A stretch of 46,579 nucleotides of DNA from Cellulomonas massiliensis JC225. Its GTDB lineage: Bacteria > Actinomycetota > Actinomycetes > Actinomycetales > Cellulomonadaceae. Positions 14,752 to 22,619 of this stretch are shown here, in pieces. The translations under genes were made by a program, and so were the position numbers. The notes below the pieces were generated by a model. The model did no database searches, was not told where the DNA came from, and saw nothing but the letters and a program-made list of their open reading frames with translations. The DNA lies in contig NZ_HE978588.1 of assembly GCF_000312005.1 (NCBI RefSeq), positions 2,288,389 to 2,334,967 on the forward strand, written 5' to 3'. Positions within the stretch are counted from its first letter, which is position 1, and each line of letters begins with the position of its first letter.

Positions 14752-15951
14752 GTGAGCCTCACCCTGGCCGACGTCGTCCGGCTGCTCGACCGTCGCTACC
14801 CGCCCGCCACCGCGCAGTCGTGGGACGCGGTCGGGCTCGTCGCGGGCGACCCCGACCAGCCCGTCCGCCGCGTGCTGCTGGCGGTCGACCCGGTCGCCGA
14901 CGTCGTCGACGAGGCCGTGGCCTGGGGCGCGGACCTCGTCGTCACGCACCACCCGCTGCTGCTGCGGCCCGTGCACTCCGTGGCCGCGACGACGTTCAAG
15001 GGGGCGCTGCTGCACCGGCTGGTCCGCGCCGGGATCGGGCTCTACACCGCGCACACGAACGCCGACGCGGCTGCCGGCGGCGTGGCGGACGCGCTGGCGG
15101 AGGCGATCGGGCTCGTCGACACCCGGCCGCTCGAGCCGGCACCGTCCGAGCCGCTCGACAAGCACGTGGTCTTCGTCCCCGTCGAGGCCGCGGGCGCGCT
15201 CGTCGACGCGCTCGCCGCCGCCGGCGCGGGCGCGCTGGGGGAGTACTCCCGCTGCGCGTGGACGACGACCGGCGAGGGGACGTTCACGCCGTCGGAGCAC
15301 GCGTCGCCCGCGGTGGGCCGGGCGGGGATGGCGGAGACGGTCGTCGAGGCGCGGGTCGAGATGGTGGCGCCCCGCGCGCGCCGGGCGGCGGTGGTCACCG
15401 CGATGCGCGCAGCGCACCCGTACGAGGAGCCGGCGTTCGACGTGCTCGAGCTCGCCGCCTGGCCAGGGTCGACCGGGATCGGCCGCGTGGGCCGGCTGCC
15501 GGAGCCGCAGACGCTGCGGGCGTTCGCGCAGCGGGTCGCGGCCGCGACGCCGCCGACGGCCCAGGGGGTGCGGTTCGCCGGGGACCCCGAGGGGATCGTC
15601 GAGACGGTCGCCGTGGTCGGCGGGTCCGGGGACTCGCTGTTCGACGAGGTCCGGCGGGCGGGCGTCGACGCCTACGTCACCGCCGACCTGCGCCACCACC
15701 CGGCCTCCGAGCTGCGCGAGCGCGCGGCGTTCGAGTCCCGCGGCGCCGCGGCGCGCCCGTACCTCGTCGACCTCGCGCACTTCGCGTCGGAGTGGCCGTG
15801 GCTGGCGCACGCCGCCCGTGCCCTCGAGGCCGACGTCGCCGCCAGCGGCGCACCGGGCACTACGGTGGAGACCCGCGTCAGCACGCTGACCACTGACCCC
15901 TGGGCCGGCCGCGCGGCCGCCCCGACCGACGGTCCGGAAGGACACCCGTGA
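14752..15951 (+). CDS. Nif3-like dinuclear metal centre protein
   Basis: 399 residues of the Nif3/YqfO family, hexameric metal-binding proteins sometimes annotated as GTP cyclohydrolase I type 2. Metal-ligand motifs are visible: VVTHHPLLLRP (about residues 64-74), HTNAD (about 101-105), and near the C-terminus DLRHHPASE and LVDLAHFASEW. Between them lies the YqfO-type insert domain (about 130-245, with HPYEEPAFDVLEL). The family function is unsettled; metal or cofactor handling is suspected. Leaderless -10 upstream. The stop overlaps the next gene by four bases. Confidence 0.93.
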   Translation: MSLTLADVVRLLDRRYPPATAQSWDAVGLVAGDPDQPVRRVLLAVDPVADVVDEAVAWGADLVVTHHPLLLRPVHSVAATTFKGALLHRLVRAGIGLYTAHTNADAAAGGVADALAEAIGLVDTRPLEPAPSEPLDKHVVFVPVEAAGALVDALAAAGAGALGEYSRCAWTTTGEGTFTPSEHASPAVGRAGMAETVVEARVEMVAPRARRAAVVTAMRAAHPYEEPAFDVLELAAWPGSTGIGRVGRLPEPQTLRAFAQRVAAATPPTAQGVRFAGDPEGIVETVAVVGGSGDSLFDEVRRAGVDAYVTADLRHHPASELRERAAFESRGAAARPYLVDLAHFASEWPWLAHAARALEADVAASGAPGTTVETRVSTLTTDPWAGRAAAPTDGPEGHP

Positions 15952-16685
15952 CGACTGCCCCCGCCGCCGACCAGCAGCGACTCCTCGACGTCCAGGCGCT
16001 CGACACGCGGCTCGACCAGCTCGCGCACCGCCGCCGCACGCTGCCCGAGCTCGCGCGCCTGACGGAGCTCGACGCGCAGCTGGCCGACGTCTCCACGGCG
16101 CTCGTCACGTCGCGGACCGCGGCGCAGGACCTGCGGCGCGAGCTGGTCAAGGCCGAGAGCGACGTGGAGCAGGTGCGGCAGCGGGCCGCCCGCAACACCG
16201 AGCGCCTCAACTCGGGGCAGGGCAGCGCGAAGGACCTGCAGGGCCTGCAGCACGAGCTCGAGTCGCTCGCGCGCCGCCAGGCGGACCTCGAGGAGGTCGA
16301 GCTCGAGGTCATGGAGCGGCTCGAGGCGCACGAGGGCACGCTGGCGGAGGTCACGAAGGCGCACGAGGAGCTCACGGCCGAGGTCGACAAGGTCGCTGCC
16401 CAGCGCGACGCGGCGTACGCGGAGCTCGACGCGGAGGTCGCCGTCGTGACGACCGCCCGCGCCGGCGCCGTCCAGGGGGTCGACGAGGGTCTGCTGGCGC
16501 TCTACACCCGGCTGCGCGGCCAGCTCGGCGGCGTCGGCGCGGCGGCCCTGCGCGGCACGCGCTGCGAGGGCTGCCGCCTCGACCTCAACCCGGCGGACCT
16601 CGACGCGATCCGCTCCGCGAGCCCCGACACCGTCGTGCGCTGCGAGGAGTGCGGGCGCATCCTCGTCCGGCTGCCGCAGTCCTGA
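15948..16685 (+). CDS. Zinc-ribbon coiled-coil protein (C4 type)
   Basis: A 245-residue protein. Residues ~10-165 form a long antiparallel coiled coil (ELARLTELDAQLADV, LQHELESLARRQADLEE). The C-terminus is a four-cysteine zinc ribbon, CEGC...CEEC (RCEGCRLDL and VRCEECGRILV). This architecture is the zf-RING_7 / CT398-like family, nucleic-acid or protein adaptors of unclear role. The GTG start overlaps the Nif3 stop (GTGA), and pairing with a Nif3 gene is common in bacteria, so a joint function is likely. Confidence 0.92.
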   Translation: MTTAPAADQQRLLDVQALDTRLDQLAHRRRTLPELARLTELDAQLADVSTALVTSRTAAQDLRRELVKAESDVEQVRQRAARNTERLNSGQGSAKDLQGLQHELESLARRQADLEEVELEVMERLEAHEGTLAEVTKAHEELTAEVDKVAAQRDAAYAELDAEVAVVTTARAGAVQGVDEGLLALYTRLRGQLGGVGAAALRGTRCEGCRLDLNPADLDAIRSASPDTVVRCEECGRILVRLPQS

Positions 16686-16743
16686 CGGCTCCGCCGGGCT
16701 CGTCCGGGTCGCGCCGCGGGCCGCGGACGAACAGACTGCCCGT

Positions 16744-17514
16744 GTGAGCGACCAGCCGCTGTCCGACGCAGCCGTCGACCCCGCCGGCACGCCCGCCACC
16801 GGCGCCGACCCGGGCGTGGGCCGCGCGCCGCGCCCGTCCGGTGCGGGCGTCCGGTTCGACGACGACCAGCCGTGCACCGTCGTCCTCGTCCGGCACGGCC
16901 AGACGACCATGACGCTCTCACGCGGGTACTCCGGCTCCGGCGAGCCGGGGCCGCCGCTCGACGACCACGGGCTGGAGCAGGCGCGCAACGCCGCCCGTCT
17001 CGTCGACCGCGTCGGCCACGACCTGTGGGGCGACATCCACTACCCGACGGAGCTCGTCGCGTCGCCCATGGTCCGCACGCAGATGACCGCCGGCGAGATC
17101 GGTGCCCGCCTCGGGCTGGAGCCGCGGACCGACGCGACGTTCCAGGAGGCGAACTTCGGGGACTGGCAGGGGCTGACGTCCGAGCAGATCGAGGAGCGCT
17201 GGCCCGGGATGCTCGAGCCGTGGCACACCCGCGGCGACGTGCGCCCGCCCGGCGACGGGGGCGAGTCGATCGTGGACGTGGGGGAGCGCCTGCGCCGCGG
17301 GCTCGAGGGGCTGCTCGCGGCAGGCGGCGACCGGACCGTCGTCGTCGTGAGCCACGCGGTCGCCATCCGGGCGGCGCTGGGCGTCGCGATGGGCGCGAAC
17401 CCCGGGTCGTGGAGCCAGCTCCGCGTCGCGCCGGCGTCGGTGAGCATCATCCGGCTGTTCCAGGACCGGCGGCACGAGATCGCGGTTGTGGGGGTGCCCA
17501 GCGAGGGCTGGTGA
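16744..17514 (+). CDS. Histidine phosphatase (phosphoglycerate mutase-like) protein
   Basis: 256 residues. The first ~40 are disordered and Pro/Ala/Gly-rich. The phosphatase domain starts at VVLVRHGQTTMT (phospho-histidine His51) and continues through GYSGSGEPGPPLD, EANFGDWQGLT (the acidic general-acid segment) and the second histidine in VVVVSHAVAIRAA. In many actinobacteria the gene after the Nif3 and zinc-ribbon pair encodes an RNase HI fused to this domain. Here the RNase H part is absent and replaced by the short linker. Start GTG 16744 has CAGACT six bases before it, a weak leaderless -10. Confidence 0.9.
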   Translation: MSDQPLSDAAVDPAGTPATGADPGVGRAPRPSGAGVRFDDDQPCTVVLVRHGQTTMTLSRGYSGSGEPGPPLDDHGLEQARNAARLVDRVGHDLWGDIHYPTELVASPMVRTQMTAGEIGARLGLEPRTDATFQEANFGDWQGLTSEQIEERWPGMLEPWHTRGDVRPPGDGGESIVDVGERLRRGLEGLLAAGGDRTVVVVSHAVAIRAALGVAMGANPGSWSQLRVAPASVSIIRLFQDRRHEIAVVGVPSEGW

Positions 17515-17517
17515 GGC

Positions 17518-18687
17518 TCAGGCCGTCGCGACGAGCGCGGCCAGGGCGCCCAGCACCACGACGGGCGCCAGCAGCAGCCCCTGCCGGACGATCGTCGCCG
17601 CGGGGACGCCGAGCATCACCTGGCGGCAGCGCTGCCACCACAGGACGGTCGCCAGCGAGCCCCACGGCGTCAGCAGCGGCCCGGCGCCGGTCGCGATGAG
17701 GAGCGTCGCCACGCGCAGCGGGTCGGCGCCCGCGGCGGGTTCGAGCGCGAGGTAGGCGGGCAGGTTGTTGACGCCGTTCGCCGCGAGGACGCCCACGCCC
17801 GCGAGCCGCGCGAGCGCCCCGGGGTCGTGGCCCTCGCCGGACGCGGTCGCCAGGACCTCGTCGAGCCCGTGGGCGTGCGCCGTCGCGACGACGACGAAGA
17901 GCCCCGCGACGACGACGAGCGTGCGCCACGGCACGAGGTCGCGGGCGGGCACGGGGAGCGGGCGGCGGCGCACGAGCGTGACGACGAGGAGCGCGGCGGC
18001 CGCCACCACGGCGGCGACCGCAGGCTGCACGCCCGCCACGAACGCGACCGCCATCACGCCGGTCGTCGCGGCGGCGACCCGCAGCAGCGTCGCGTCGGCC
18101 GCACGCCGCGGGGGCGCCGCGTCGAACGACCCGCGCAGCACCCGCCGGTCGCGCACCGCGAGGAGCACCACCGTGAGCACGATCGCGGCGAGCGCCGGCG
18201 CCCACATGAGCGTGAGGTAGTCGACGCCGGCTCGCCGCAGCGTGTGGTCGGCGAGCAGGTTCGTCAGGTTGGAGACCGGCAGCACGAGGGAGGCGGTGTT
18301 CGCGAGCGCGAGGACCGCGAGGGCGAACGGCAGCGGCGGCGTGTGGGTGCGGCGGGCCAGCGCGATCACGACGGGCGTCAGCAGCACCGCGGTGGTGTCG
18401 AGCGAGAGGACGGCGGTGCTGACCGTCGCGAGGACGACGACGAGCACCCAGAGCACCCACCGGCGGCCGCGGGCGAGGCGGGCGGCGAGCGAAGCGGCCG
18501 CGTCGAACAGCCCGGCGCCCGCGCACAGCTCGGCGACCACGGTGAGTGCCGCCACGAACACCAGCACCGGGCCCGTCCGCTCCAGGAGCTCGAGCGCGTC
18601 GTCGCCGGGCAGCCACCCCGTCGCCAGCACGACGACCGTGACGACGACGGCGACCAGCCACCAGGGCACCGGCCGGCGGCGGGCCAT
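17518..18687 (-). CDS. SLC13/ArsB-type ion permease
   Basis: A 389-residue integral membrane protein with about 10-11 hydrophobic segments. Family signs are the paired re-entrant motifs: SLDTTAVLLTPVVIALA in the first half and NGVNNLPAYLAL in the second, with SNLTNLL and a final GPLLTPWGSLATVLW. These belong to the ion transporter superfamily that includes arsenite pumps and citrate or sulfate transporters. No ars genes are adjacent, so the substrate is unknown. The ATG at 18685-18687 overlaps the yaaA stop by one base (TGATG), so it is translationally coupled. It converges on the phosphatase gene with a 3-base gap. Confidence 0.85.
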   Translation of the reverse strand: MARRRPVPWWLVAVVVTVVVLATGWLPGDDALELLERTGPVLVFVAALTVVAELCAGAGLFDAAASLAARLARGRRWVLWVLVVVLATVSTAVLSLDTTAVLLTPVVIALARRTHTPPLPFALAVLALANTASLVLPVSNLTNLLADHTLRRAGVDYLTLMWAPALAAIVLTVVLLAVRDRRVLRGSFDAAPPRRAADATLLRVAAATTGVMAVAFVAGVQPAVAAVVAAAALLVVTLVRRRPLPVPARDLVPWRTLVVVAGLFVVVATAHAHGLDEVLATASGEGHDPGALARLAGVGVLAANGVNNLPAYLALEPAAGADPLRVATLLIATGAGPLLTPWGSLATVLWWQRCRQVMLGVPAATIVRQGLLLAPVVVLGALAALVATA

Positions 18688-19463
18688 CAGGCGACGACGA
18701 GCGAGAGGGTGCGCGCGCCCGTCCGGGGCGGGTCGTCGAGCTCGACGGCGAGCAGCTCGGAGCCGACGAGCTCGCCCGCGACCCGCGCCAGCGAGACGGC
18801 GTCGTGCGGCGATCGTCCGCGCCGGGTGAGCAGGTGCCGCGTGAGCACTCCCCGTGTGTGCTTCGCGTGGTGCGAGACCACCGAGCGCCGGCCGTCGACC
18901 TCCCGCAGGACGCGCACCGCCACCCACGCGGCGCCCCGCGGCGGGCGGCCCGCGGCCAGGTACGTCGCCGAGCGGCAGTCGACGACGAGGTCCGGCGCGA
19001 GCGTGGCCAGCTCCGCCTCGACCGCGGACCGCCAGGCGCTCGCGAGCGGCCCGATGCCCGGCAGGTCGGTGCCCATCGAGAGGCGGTAGGCCGGGATCCG
19101 GTCCTCCGGCGAGACCAGGCCCCAGAGCGCGGAGACCGTCCGGACCTGCTCCGCCGCGCGCCGGCGCTGCGTCGGCGTGAGGTCGTCGAGACCCGCGGCC
19201 GCGTAGAGCACCCCGGTGTACACCTGCCGCGCGGGGGCGGCCGGCGCGTGCCTCAGCGTCGTGTTCCTGGCCACCTCGTCCGCCAGCCCTGGCCCGACGC
19301 CCAGGACGTCGAGCGCGTCCGGCTGCACGCTCGCGGCCACGAGCGCGTCGAGCACCTTCTCCCGCCACGGCCCGAGCGCGGGCGACGACAACGAGGAGAC
19401 GTCGACGGGGCCGCCGCGGCGAGGAGCGGTCTTGCCCTCCGAGGGCGGCAGCAGCACGAGCAC
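18687..19463 (-). CDS. yaaA: YaaA family peroxide stress protein
   Basis: 258 residues of the YaaA/DUF328 family, a cytoplasmic DNA-binding-fold protein that in E. coli limits free iron during peroxide stress. The start LVLLPPSEGK is the family signature; also visible are GLVSPEDRIPAYRLSMG and VVSHHAKHTRG. Length is normal. The GTG start at 19461-19463 is backed by TACAGT six bases upstream and no Shine-Dalgarno sequence. It is coupled to the downstream permease, which hints that the permease may also serve a stress or ion role (inference). Confidence 0.93.
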   Translation of the reverse strand: MLVLLPPSEGKTAPRRGGPVDVSSLSSPALGPWREKVLDALVAASVQPDALDVLGVGPGLADEVARNTTLRHAPAAPARQVYTGVLYAAAGLDDLTPTQRRRAAEQVRTVSALWGLVSPEDRIPAYRLSMGTDLPGIGPLASAWRSAVEAELATLAPDLVVDCRSATYLAAGRPPRGAAWVAVRVLREVDGRRSVVSHHAKHTRGVLTRHLLTRRGRSPHDAVSLARVAGELVGSELLAVELDDPPRTGARTLSLVVA

Positions 19464-19469
19464 GACCCG

Positions 19470-19475
19470 ACTGTA
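19470..19475 (-). promoter_or_regulatory. -10 element, leaderless geometry (yaaA)
   Basis: TACAGT on the minus strand, then CGGGTC, then GTG at 19463. Confidence 0.6.
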
Positions 19476-19504
19476 GGCGGGGCACGGCGCCGCCCGCGCG
19501 CCGG

Positions 19505-19510
19505 TACGCT
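19505..19510 (+). promoter_or_regulatory. -10 element of rnpB
   Basis: TACGCT, nine bases before the first base of helix P1 of RNase P RNA. No clear -35 is visible. Confidence 0.6.
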
Positions 19511-19518
19511 GTGCGGTG

Positions 19519-19911
19519 CGGATGAGTCAGTCAGGCGGCCGCGTCGGCCCTCTCGGGGGCCGCCGAGGAACGTCCGGGCTCCGCAGGGCAGGGTGGTGGG
19601 TAACACCCACCCGGGGTGACCCGCGGGACAGTGCCACAGAGAACAGACCGCCTCCCCGTCCGGTTCGCCGGCCGGGGCGGTAAGGGTGAAACGGTGGTGC
19701 AAGAGACCACCAGCGTGCCGGGTGACCGGTGCGGCTCGGTAAACCCCACCCGGAGCAAGGCCAGACAGGGAGCGTTCGAGGGCGGCCCGCCCGAGCTCCC
19801 GGGTAGGCCGCTGGAGGCGTGCGGCAACGTACGTCCGAGATGGATGGTCGCCACCGGCGGGCGGGCAACTGCCCGCCGGGACAGGACCCGGCGTATCGAC
19901 TGACTCATCCG
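19519..19911 (+). ncRNA. rnpB: RNase P RNA, bacterial class A
   Basis: Catalytic RNA that matures the 5' ends of tRNAs. The ends are defined by a perfect 14-bp helix P1 (CGGATGAGTCAGTC at 19519-19532 with its complement at 19898-19911). Inside are the conserved blocks GAGGAACGTCCGGGCTCC, ACAGTGCCACAGAGAACAGA, GTAAGGGTGAAACGGTGGTG, GGTAAACCCCACCCGGAGCA and AGATGGATGG, in class A order. All ORFs in this interval are spurious. A minus-strand gene ends five bases after its 3' end, and no separate terminator is seen. Confidence 0.97.
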
Positions 19912-19915
19912 CCCC

Positions 19916-20509
19916 TCAGGCGTCGGCAGGCGCCGGTCCCGCGACGAGGTGCAGGGTGTGCTCGTACCCTCCGCCCCAGTCGACCCGCGTGACGTCGTCC
20001 AGGTCGTACCTCGTGGGCCGCCTGTCCCACGCCGCGCGGTTGTCGACCGTGAGCAGGCTCAGCGTCGAGCCGCGGATCTTCCTGACCACCCCGATCCAGC
20101 ACACGTCGGGCTTGTCGCGCTCACGGAGGATGGTCACGAGCGGCGATTGCGCCGCGGCGTCGCGAAGCGCCTCCACGTCGTCGTCGAGCCGCACGTCGGC
20201 TGAAGGCGGGGGCCACTGCCCCCGGGCCTGGAGCGCCTTGATCTCGAAGGCTGCGTGGTCCGGCTCGATGCGGACGGAGCGGATGTCATCGACGCGCAGG
20301 AGGCTCCAGCCGTTCAGCTCGAGCGCCTCGGACAGCCGGACGACGGCGACCCACCGGGAGCCGATCCCGACGACGAACCCGTCGACCGCATCGACGTCGG
20401 ACGGTCGCCGCCGGATGCGCACGAACAGCTGCTCGTCGCGGGCGCGCTCCAGCCGGGCGCGCAGCCGCTCGCGCTTGCTCTGCTCCGTCGTCGTCCCCGG
20501 CCGTCCCAT
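19916..20509 (-). CDS. Hypothetical protein
   Basis: A 197-residue soluble protein, highly charged at the N-terminus (TEQSKRERLRARLERARDEQ) and then beta-rich (DGFVVGIGSRWVAVVRL, WSLLRVDDIRSVRIEP, WIGVVRKIRGSTLSLLTVDN). The two halves look like two related small barrel units, reminiscent of Sm/SH3-like folds, but I do not recognise the family. ATG at 20507-20509 was chosen; the frame stays open upstream but runs into the GNAT gene. Codon use is like its neighbours. It converges tightly on rnpB. Confidence 0.7.
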   Translation of the reverse strand: MGRPGTTTEQSKRERLRARLERARDEQLFVRIRRRPSDVDAVDGFVVGIGSRWVAVVRLSEALELNGWSLLRVDDIRSVRIEPDHAAFEIKALQARGQWPPPSADVRLDDDVEALRDAAAQSPLVTILRERDKPDVCWIGVVRKIRGSTLSLLTVDNRAAWDRRPTRYDLDDVTRVDWGGGYEHTLHLVAGPAPADA

Positions 20510-20559
20510 GGGCGCGAGCGTGCCCGTCCCGCCGGTACTCGGGCCAGCGGATTTGCCCG

Positions 20560-21027
20560 TCAGAGGGTCAGCGGGCGCGTCGGCAGGACCAGGCGCAGGA
20601 CGTGCGGGTCCGTGGGCAGGGGCGCGAAGCCGAAGGGGCCGTAGAACGCGAGGAGACCCGCGGTGTCGCCGGGCGGCAGCACGACGTCGACGACACGCAG
20701 GTCGTCGAAGCGCAGCAGGTAGCCCCGCAGCAGCGCGGTGCCGACGTGGCGGCGGCGCATGTCGGGCCGGACCGCGAGGTACTGGACCAGCCCCGCGCGC
20801 GCCCACTCCAGGTCGTCGACGAGCACGTCCATGACCGTGCTGCCGAGCAGGACGCCGACGGGTTCGCCGGGGTCGTGACCGTCGCCGGCGCCGTCCAGCG
20901 CGTACAACACCACCGTGCCCGGTGGCAGGCTCTCGGCGACGTCCTCCGACGCGCGCAGGAAGCCCGCGGCGGCGAGCAGCTGCACCGCCGGTCCGAGTCC
21001 GCGGTCGCCCGCGTCGACGACCTCCAC
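20560..21027 (-). CDS. GNAT family N-acetyltransferase
   Basis: 155 residues. The acetyl-CoA binding motif A is visible as YLAVRPDMRRRHVGTALLRG (about residues 83-102), followed by VVDVVLPPGDTAGLLAFYGP and FGFAPLP, the usual C-terminal end of the GNAT fold. The substrate cannot be told. The start GTG at 21025-21027 is uncertain and could lie a few codons upstream. It sits between a hypothetical gene and a VOC protein on the same strand, with gaps of about 50 bases. Confidence 0.8.
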   Translation of the reverse strand: MEVVDAGDRGLGPAVQLLAAAGFLRASEDVAESLPPGTVVLYALDGAGDGHDPGEPVGVLLGSTVMDVLVDDLEWARAGLVQYLAVRPDMRRRHVGTALLRGYLLRFDDLRVVDVVLPPGDTAGLLAFYGPFGFAPLPTDPHVLRLVLPTRPLTL

Positions 21028-21082
21028 GAGCCCGATCGTGGCACCGATGCGAGCGGGCGGCCCGTCGGCCGTGCGCGGCCCG

Positions 21083-21493
21083 TCAGCCGGCGGACTCCTG
21101 GGCGATGAGCTCGCGCAGCACCGCCGGCGTGTTCTTGAGCAGGCAGAACTCGTTGCCCTCGGGGTCGGCCAGCACGTGCCACGGGACGTCGCCCTGGCCG
21201 ATGTCGACGCGCGTCGCGCCGGCCGCCAGCAGGCGCTCCAGCTCCGCGTCCTGGGACGAACCGTCGGCGGGGCGCAGGTCCACGTGGAGGCGGTTCTTGA
21301 TCGTCTTCGTCTCCGGGACGCGCAGGAACAGCCAGCAGGCGGGCTCCCACTGGCCGGAGGGCGAGATCTCGACCTCGTCGTCGTCGGGGTTAGGGTCCTC
21401 GACGAGCTGCCAGCCGAGCACGCCGGCCCACCAGCGGGCCTGCGCGTCGGGGTCGTGGGCGTCGATCGTGAGCTGAGAGATCACCACAGGCAT
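21083..21493 (-). CDS. VOC (glyoxalase/bleomycin-resistance fold) family protein
   Basis: 136 residues with two beta-alpha-beta-beta-beta units. Typical points are SQLTIDAHDPDAQARWWAGV, LGWQLVEDPNPDDDEVEISP, RLHVDLRPADG and ADPEGNEFCLL. This subgroup is widespread in actinobacteria and mostly of unknown function. The ATG at 21493 is supported by TAGCGT six bases upstream. There is no Shine-Dalgarno sequence. Confidence 0.88.
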   Translation of the reverse strand: MPVVISQLTIDAHDPDAQARWWAGVLGWQLVEDPNPDDDEVEISPSGQWEPACWLFLRVPETKTIKNRLHVDLRPADGSSQDAELERLLAAGATRVDIGQGDVPWHVLADPEGNEFCLLKNTPAVLRELIAQESAG

Positions 21494-21499
21494 GGCCGC

Positions 21500-21505
21500 A
21501 CGCTA
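21500..21505 (-). promoter_or_regulatory. -10 element, leaderless geometry (VOC gene)
   Basis: TAGCGT on the minus strand, then GCGGCC, then ATG at 21493. Confidence 0.6.
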
Positions 21506-21525
21506 CGGGCGCGCGCCGACACCGG

Positions 21526-21837
21526 CTAGCGGGAGGTCTCGTCCGGGCGCCGGAGCAGCACCACGGTGCCGCCGTCCAGGTCGAGCGGCGGGTCGGTGTC
21601 GGGCGCCTGACGGATGTCGAGGAAGCGGCGCTGCTGCTCCTCGGTCACGTGCGTGCGCGACGGCTGGAACACCTCGACGAGGTCCCCGAGCATGCCCGAC
21701 GCGACGCTCACACCCTCGGCCCGGCGCCCGCGACGCGGCCGCCGGCGGTCGAACCAGCCGCGCGCGACGGCGCGGCCGGCGGCGACGACCAGCACGACGA
21801 GCAGGACCACGAGCCCCGCGACCAGGAAGGGCCTCAC
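21526..21837 (-). CDS. Small single-span membrane protein (DUF6191-like)
   Basis: 103 residues. One N-terminal membrane helix (FLVAGLVVLLVVLVVAAG, residues 4-21), then a basic stretch (DRRRPRRGRR). A soluble tail contains GMLGDLVEVFQPSRTHVTEE and ends LDLDGGTVVLLRRP, which resembles DUF6191 proteins by memory. Function unknown; probably an inner-membrane protein with its tail in the cytoplasm (positive-inside rule). Its GTG start overlaps the stop of the MBL gene (GTGA), so it is the last gene of the map operon. Confidence 0.75.
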   Translation of the reverse strand: MRPFLVAGLVVLLVVLVVAAGRAVARGWFDRRRPRRGRRAEGVSVASGMLGDLVEVFQPSRTHVTEEQQRRFLDIRQAPDTDPPLDLDGGTVVLLRRPDETSR

Positions 21838-22619
21838 ATCCCGATCGTCGCACGCTGGCGGTCGTGCTCGGCGGCGTTGCGCCCGTCGCCCAGCCGCTCG
21901 TCGTCGGGCGTGCGGCCCACGACGAGCGCGTCGAGGTAGGCCCGGTCGCGGGCGACCCGGGCGGCGAGGTCGTCGCCCACGGAACCGTGCCCCGGCACGA
22001 CGACGGTCGCGCCGGTCGCCAGCAGCGCGTCGAGCGCGGAGCGGTACGCGCCGACCGGGTCCGGGGAGGTGAGGTCGAGCAGGGGGATCTCCCGGTCCGA
22101 GAGCAGGTCACCCGCGACGAGCACCCCCGCGTCCGCGACGAGCAGCGCGGTGCTGCCGGGCGCGTGCGCGTCGTGCGCCAGCACCTCGACCCGAGGGCCC
22201 GGCCACGACAGCGGTCCCGGAGCGCCGGGGTAGCGGCGGGGGACGGTCCGGCTGAGCGCGGCGACCGCGGGTGCGCCGGCGGGCCGCGCCGCCAGCACCG
22301 GGTCGTCGTCCCGCTCGGCCGTCGCCTCCCGCCGCCACCACGACGAGGCCGGGTGACCGGCCGCCCAGCGGGGCAGGCGCCCGAGCCCGGGGCCATCCAG
22401 CAGGTGGTCCCAGTGCGGGTGCGTCGACCAGACCGCGACCGGCGTCCAGCCCGCCCCCGCCACGTCGTCGGCCAGCGCCGCGACCTCGTCCTGCGTGAGC
22501 GCGGGGTCGACGACGAGGCACGTCCCGTCGTCGCCGACGACGACCGTGGACGTCGTCGCGTACACGTCGCTCACCGCGACGTGGACCCCGCGCGCGACCT
22601 CCCGGAGGCGCTGCGTCAG
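21834..22619 (-). CDS. MBL-fold metallo-hydrolase
   Basis: 261 residues of metallo-beta-lactamase fold. The zinc motif is THPHWDH (His67, His69, Asp71, His72), followed by a distal histidine in HDAHAPGS, the LVAGDLL aspartate and VVPGHGSVG. The substrate is not predictable; the fold includes hydrolases for lactones, thioesters and phosphodiesters. The start is unusual. The best candidate is CTG at 22617-22619, overlapping the ppgK stop as CTGA. The alternative GTG at 22574 would drop the first beta-strand. The longer ATG/GTG frame would overlap ppgK by ~200 bases. Confidence 0.85.
   Translation of the reverse strand: MTQRLREVARGVHVAVSDVYATTSTVVVGDDGTCLVVDPALTQDEVAALADDVAGAGWTPVAVWSTHPHWDHLLDGPGLGRLPRWAAGHPASSWWRREATAERDDDPVLAARPAGAPAVAALSRTVPRRYPGAPGPLSWPGPRVEVLAHDAHAPGSTALLVADAGVLVAGDLLSDREIPLLDLTSPDPVGAYRSALDALLATGATVVVPGHGSVGDDLAARVARDRAYLDALVVGRTPDDERLGDGRNAAEHDRQRATIGM

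Noticed and set aside
19560..19580. GAGGAACGTCC instead of GAGGAAAGTCC in the conserved RNase P block
   Set aside because: To my knowledge the same variant occurs in Streptomyces RNase P RNA, so it is normal for actinobacteria.
19531..19908. ORFs on both strands inside 19519-19911
   Set aside because: The interval is RNase P RNA with its conserved blocks and closed P1 helix; the ORFs are chance.
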